A DNA stretch of 64,000 nt from Planctomycetaceae bacterium (GTDB lineage Bacteria > Planctomycetota > Planctomycetia > Planctomycetales > Planctomycetaceae): positions 28,463 to 92,462 of the forward strand of contig JAJDEI010000039.1 in NCBI GenBank assembly GCA_029259845.1, read 5' to 3'. Shown one piece after another: positions 59,963-64,000 of the stretch (position 1 is the stretch's first letter; each line of letters begins with the position of its first letter). Made by a program: the position numbers and the translations under genes. The notes below the pieces were generated by a model, which searched no databases, was not told the origin of the DNA, and saw only the letters and a program-made list of their open reading frames with translations.

Positions 59963-61825
59963 TCAATCGACGTCTGTGCCATCACTTGTCGACGGTTTCT
60001 CGCGGCCATTTGACTCATCCATTCGCTTTTTCGGCCCAGAGGCATACGCGGGCAGGCTTTCGATTTCCCGGATGATCTCCGCACGCATACTCTCGCTTTT
60101 CTCGGACGGCCTTGAGTGCCCCTGTTGCGGCTGATTGGAATCTGATTCCAGGCAGAGGGGGACGTAGTCCGCGATCCGGAAGTTTTTCGCGATCGGCTCG
60201 AAGCGATCCGGAACGGCGGTTAGATGTTCAAACAACGCGATGCCGGCCAGATCGGCTGAGTAATCGGCACGGCTGAACGTCCCGTCGGTCTGTTCTTTCC
60301 AGACACCGGCTGCTTCCGCAACAGAGGCTCCGAACAAGGCGGCCAATCCCGCCGAAACGCAAAAATGCTGCGTCAAATCCGAGCGGCCACGCATCGTCGG
60401 CTGTCCCAGCACGGCCTTGCGGAAACGATGCTCCCGCTCGGTCTCAATCGACCGCCACAGGATCTGCGTGAGCCGGTTGTCACGCAGCCGCGTTGACGAA
60501 TCCATCGCGACAGCAAGACCAATCGCGAATGCGTGAGAACGGACGGCGACGGGCACTTCACGAGCCGCTGCTGCTGCTTGATGAATGTAAAGCTCCGTCA
60601 GTTCGTCGCCGCCCAGCCGGAACGGCTTCCCGTATCGCGCGGCAACCCGCTTATCCGCCCGTTGGACGTTGTCTTCCGCCGCCAACGTAACCGCCTTGAC
60701 AACATGGCGGACGTGCTTCGCCAGCGGCGTCAGGACCGGCGGCTCCATGGGAGGCGCGGCTGTTAACTCCAAAGCCCTGAGGTACGAGCCGGCCGCGGGG
60801 TCGTCGGGGAGCGACTTTGCAAGATCGCCATAGATTCGCCGCAAACGCGACTTGACCGTCGGATGCAAATCCCAAACCCCGCCAATTCTGTGAGCCCGAA
60901 GCTCTTCGCCGACAAGATAGACGACCATCGTGTTAACCGGATCCAGACCGATCCGAAACCCGGGAGAGCCAGCGAGTCCGTCGCCCAGCTTCGGTCGCAT
61001 CGCGGAACTCCACTCCGGACTGTGAACCGCGCCCAGGTAATGGCCCAACTCATGCACGAGCAGTTCCAACTGCGCCGGCTCCGATAGCAGCCGCTGGCCC
61101 CTTTCACGCACCAGGATGTGCGAATGCAACGGAAGCCGCGTGCCGCCCATTCGTGTCTTGGAACGGCTCGCCTGGCTCGAAAACCCGATCGCCAACTCAC
61201 CGGGTTCGACCTCGATTTTTCGCTCGAAGTCGATCATCAGCGCCTCGAAGTTGGTGATCCGGTCAATCGATTCCCACCCTTCGACGCTGACGATCTCAAA
61301 ATGGATGCGGGCCGCTCGTTCAAAGATCAGCGAAGCCGCACGGACCCGCGCCCGCAACCGCTTCTCCGGATTGCGACGACTGGCGAGCTCGTCATCGAAC
61401 AGCACCTTGACTCTCACGGTTCCCATCGACGGCAGATCAGCTCGCTGCAGTGAAGTGTCGGGCTCGGTGTCGGATTCGGGTTCCGCGCTCGGCTGTTCCT
61501 GGGCCGGTGCGGAGAAGCTGATCTCCTCGAACTTCAGGCCCTCCGGCCCGCGCCCGAAAAAATAGACCGCCTGGGGATGAAGTTCGAACGTCTCCGGAAT
61601 CTCCTGCCGCGTGCGCAGCCGGACGGTCCGCGAAACGGCAATCGGCTCCGATTCGTTCGGTCGCAGCCGGTACCGTGTCGGCTCCTCGTCCCCGCTGAAA
61701 ATCCCGAAGTCCAGTGGTGCATCGGTCCGGTTGGCGATCACGATGACCGCCGCATCCGCGAGCCCCGGAAGGGCCCATCCCCAGAAGACGGTCAGGCATC
61801 CCAGCAGCAGGAAGCGGCGTGTCAC
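59963..61825 (-). CDS. Exported metzincin-type zinc metalloprotease
   Basis: 620 residues. Signal FLLLGCLTVFWGWALPGLADA. The zinc site HELGHYLGAVH (258-268, HEXXHXXGXXH) with a following Met (SAMRPKLGDG) fits metzincins; the region before (about 130-255) is the usual N-terminal subdomain. The C-terminal half (about 350-600) is a helical extension of unknown role. N-terminal 120 residues form a beta-rich domain with an acidic linker. Family beyond metzincin is not identifiable. Single gene, divergent from the second DUF1501 gene. Confidence 0.75.
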   Translation of the reverse strand: MTRRFLLLGCLTVFWGWALPGLADAAVIVIANRTDAPLDFGIFSGDEEPTRYRLRPNESEPIAVSRTVRLRTRQEIPETFELHPQAVYFFGRGPEGLKFEEISFSAPAQEQPSAEPESDTEPDTSLQRADLPSMGTVRVKVLFDDELASRRNPEKRLRARVRAASLIFERAARIHFEIVSVEGWESIDRITNFEALMIDFERKIEVEPGELAIGFSSQASRSKTRMGGTRLPLHSHILVRERGQRLLSEPAQLELLVHELGHYLGAVHSPEWSSAMRPKLGDGLAGSPGFRIGLDPVNTMVVYLVGEELRAHRIGGVWDLHPTVKSRLRRIYGDLAKSLPDDPAAGSYLRALELTAAPPMEPPVLTPLAKHVRHVVKAVTLAAEDNVQRADKRVAARYGKPFRLGGDELTELYIHQAAAAAREVPVAVRSHAFAIGLAVAMDSSTRLRDNRLTQILWRSIETEREHRFRKAVLGQPTMRGRSDLTQHFCVSAGLAALFGASVAEAAGVWKEQTDGTFSRADYSADLAGIALFEHLTAVPDRFEPIAKNFRIADYVPLCLESDSNQPQQGHSRPSEKSESMRAEIIREIESLPAYASGPKKRMDESNGREKPSTSDGTDVD

Positions 61826-62247
61826 GGTTTCCTCCGATCGGCGTCAGTCCAGCGCACTCGGCAACGCTTGGCGGCACAGTACCACAAAACCAGATTCAGC
61901 GCTTTCTGGTGGAGACCGGTTGGCGCTGCTCTGTTAGAAAGTCCCGTTCCCGGACTTCCAAGTTTGTCTGCCAAGTATCGTGTGACGCAAGTTCTTTACG
62001 CCGAAGGCGTTTCACATCACAGCCCGGGGCCGCAAACGGAGTGGGCGGACCGTCGGTGGGCGGACCGCGCGACGCAGTGGCTCAAGCTGAGTATACAGCT
62101 TCGTGGGAGCGCAAAGCGTCTGCAAACCGTCCAGATTCGGATTCCGGTTCTCCCGCAATGCAAGCAATGAGATGGGTGCATCTAACGCAAATCCTGATAC
62201 ACTCAACGGTAGGGAACTCCGACCTTGGCTGACAGGGGAGCGAAGCG
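61826..62247. other. Divergent intergenic region with repeat fragments
   Basis: 422 bases between the metzincin (minus) and DUF1501 (plus) starts. Contains ACGCCGAAGGCGTTTCACATCA, a small hairpin-bearing unit typical of planctomycete dispersed repeats, and GGGCGGACCGTCGGTGGGCG. Promoters of both genes should lie here; none defined. Confidence 0.4.
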
Positions 62248-63723
62248 ATGCTGGGAATCCTCGGACGTACGCAGCGGACGTGCCAGGGTTGGTCGCGGCG
62301 GCACATGCTGCAAGCGGGCGGCGCGGGGCTGTTCGGGATGACACTCCCCCAGTTGCTTGCTGCAGAACAGTTGCTTGCTGCAGAACAGTCGCTCGCCGCC
62401 GCGCCGTTGGGCGAGTCGCTCGAGCCGCGGGCCAAGTCGGTCATCTTTCTGCTGCTGTTCGGCGGGCCGTGCCAGTTGGAAACCTTCGACATGAAGCCGG
62501 AGGCACCGGACACCATTCGCGGGCCGTTCCAGCCGATCCTGTCCCGCACCCCCGGCCTCCGCATCTGCGAGCATCTGCCCCAACTCGCCGACGTCTCCGA
62601 CCGCTTCGCCGTCGTGAAGACGCTCAGCCACAGCTACAACGACCACAGCGGCGGCGGCCACTACATTCAGACCGGACACCGCTGGCATCTGCCGATCGGC
62701 GGCGGCTTCAACGTCACCCCCGCCGACTGGCCGTCGATCGGCTCGGTCGTCGACCGTCTCGCCCAGCAAAGCGGCGGTTTGCAGCAAACGATGCCCAATT
62801 ACGCCGTGCTGCCCAACTCGCTCGGCAGCCTGCAGGAATACAACATCAATCTGCATCGGCCGGGCGAAACGGCCGGCTGGTTGGGCCGCCGCTTCGATCC
62901 GTTCGTCACCCGCATCCAAAAACGGGACAAGGACGATAACCCCTACTGGCGCGACTGCACGGACGAAGAACTCAACTTCCAGGTCGACGGCATGCAGACC
63001 AGCGAAGCGCTCACGCTCGACCGTCTCGACCGACGGCGGTCACTGCTCACGCAGTTCGACGACGCCCGCACGGCCCTCTCCGATGCAGCGGTCACAACCA
63101 CCTACGGCCAGTACCAGCAGCGGGCTCTCTCACTCGTCACCGCGCCGGAAGCACGGGAAGCCCTTGATGTCACCCGTGAGCCGGACGCGCTGCGGGACCG
63201 TTACGGGCGGCATCTGCTTGGGCAGTCGGCCCTAATGGCGCGGCGACTCGTCGAGGCGGGAACACGGTACGTCACCGTGCATTACGACTGCGTCGACGGC
63301 TACAGTTGGGACTCGCATCGCAACAGCACCGACGTCAAGCATCACCTGCTCCCCACACTCGATCAGGCCCTCTCCGCCCTGCTCCTTGACCTCGACGACC
63401 GCGGCCTTCTCGATGAAACCCTCGTCGTCTGTCTGGGCGAGATGGGCCGCACGCCCAAGGCGAACAAGGACTGGGGCCGCGGCCACTGGAGCACGCTGTT
63501 TCCCGCCCTCCTCGCCGGCGCCGGCATCCGCGGCGGCACCATCCACGGCGAAACCGACGCCGACGCCGCCTACGCCGTCACCCCGCCCCACGCTCCCGAA
63601 GACCTCGCCGCCACCATCTACCACACCCTCGGCATCAACCCCGAAACCCGCCTCCCCGCCCGCGACGGCCGCCCCACCGCAATCGTCGACGGCGGCGAGG
63701 TGATGTCGGAGTTGTTCGGCTGA
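62248..63723 (+). CDS. DUF1501 exported protein (locus 2)
   Basis: 491 residues. AGGGGAG lies before the ATG. Twin-arginine signal WSRRHMLQAGGAGLFGMTLP. DUF1501 fold: VIFLLLFGGPCQLETFDMKP, GGHYIQTGHRW, LVVCLGEMGRTPKANKDWGRGHWSTLFPALLAGAGI. Near the start, QLLAAE is repeated (residues about 35-46) because of an exact 18-bp tandem duplication (62350-62385) that keeps the frame. Unlike locus 1 no DUF1549/DUF1553 partner is adjacent in the window. The gene ends 277 bases before the window edge, where a possible group II intron end lies. Confidence 0.92.
   Translation: MLGILGRTQRTCQGWSRRHMLQAGGAGLFGMTLPQLLAAEQLLAAEQSLAAAPLGESLEPRAKSVIFLLLFGGPCQLETFDMKPEAPDTIRGPFQPILSRTPGLRICEHLPQLADVSDRFAVVKTLSHSYNDHSGGGHYIQTGHRWHLPIGGGFNVTPADWPSIGSVVDRLAQQSGGLQQTMPNYAVLPNSLGSLQEYNINLHRPGETAGWLGRRFDPFVTRIQKRDKDDNPYWRDCTDEELNFQVDGMQTSEALTLDRLDRRRSLLTQFDDARTALSDAAVTTTYGQYQQRALSLVTAPEAREALDVTREPDALRDRYGRHLLGQSALMARRLVEAGTRYVTVHYDCVDGYSWDSHRNSTDVKHHLLPTLDQALSALLLDLDDRGLLDETLVVCLGEMGRTPKANKDWGRGHWSTLFPALLAGAGIRGGTIHGETDADAAYAVTPPHAPEDLAATIYHTLGINPETRLPARDGRPTAIVDGGEVMSELFG
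62350..62385. repeat. Exact 18-bp tandem duplication within the DUF1501 coding start
   Basis: CAGTTGCTTGCTGCAGAA occurs twice in a row, followed by a third diverged unit (CAGTCGCTCGCCGCCGCG). In frame; adds six residues just after the signal. Confidence 0.85.
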
Positions 63724-63861
63724 GAACAATCCGGCACTGGCGGACAAGCCGATCTGTGAGTACCCAATGATAGGACTAATGGCCCTAAGCAACTTCAGCC
63801 AGGTAGGTCCGGCTTCGCCGGACACAACTCGGAGTGAACGTCGAATGTGAACCGTTGTCAG

Positions 63862-63957
<96 letters not shown>

Positions 63958-64000
63958 GTTCGGAGTCAATCATGTGTTCGCCCACGGGAGGTTGCGGGTT

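Overview
The window is GC-rich bacterial DNA whose gene content points to the phylum Planctomycetota, order Planctomycetales. The main evidence is a run of families expanded in that group: DUF1549/DUF1553 with a PSCyt1 haem domain, two DUF1501 proteins, a sulfatase, a Gfo/Idh/MocA oxidoreductase fused to three DUF1080 domains, a DUF1559 pilin-like protein, a CAAX-type protease of the exosortase-linked kind and an outer-membrane barrel. A genus cannot be named from the sequence alone. No rRNA, tRNA or CRISPR array was recognised.

Layout. 1-5 kb: the start of an exported Pro/Arg-rich protein (cut by the window edge), SppA, and a minus-strand TadE/TadG-like set. 5-10 kb: fumarase, a ThDP-dependent 2-oxoacid decarboxylase with a histone-like basic tail, and a membrane-anchored YkgJ-type cysteine protein. 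10.8-13.5 kb: a tetrahaem cytochrome / four-cluster ferredoxin / NrfD operon for quinone-linked electron transfer. 13.8-19.5 kb: a Cys-rich exported protein, a zinc-ribbon plus pseudo-receiver protein, a PilB/GspE-like ATPase with an altered Walker A motif, a small lipoprotein, an EEP-family membrane hydrolase and a HEPN/membrane/zinc-ribbon protein. 19.7-27 kb: a receiver protein with an RlmI-type methyltransferase, a papain-like amidase, an efflux adaptor, a Ser/Thr kinase, AccA and a 58-residue membrane protein. 27.3-35.3 kb, mostly minus strand: CvpA, Dtd, an exported beta-helix-like protein, a two-repeat Cys protein on the plus strand, and mlaE-mlaF-mlaD. 35.4-38.4 kb: a secreted-protein gene broken by a 14-bp tandem duplication, a DUF1559 protein and a lipoprotein. 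38.8-42.2 kb: queG-dapB-cca. 42.6-50 kb: an outer-membrane barrel, a GlmU-N-like nucleotidyltransferase, a PIG-L deacetylase, two duplicated His/Gly/Tyr-rich cassettes, Prs and a PiT phosphate transporter. 50-63.7 kb: polysaccharide and secreted-protein functions (Gfo/DUF1080 fusion, CAAX protease, PSCyt1/DUF1549/DUF1553-DUF1501-sulfatase cluster, metzincin protease, second DUF1501). At the far right edge a minus-strand RNA motif matches group II intron domain V.

Dispersed repeats are unusually informative. A 155-bp element with terminal inverted repeats occurs twice (16730-16884 and 53243-53397). Each copy is flanked by 12-bp direct repeats in the same register (12/12 and 8/12 matching), as expected for a non-autonomous mobile element. 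A second family (about 128 bp, sharing a TCGCGNAGCGACA core) occurs at least four times, once within a 29-bp duplication at the start of the DUF1559 gene. Perfect palindromes sit at gene ends and between genes.
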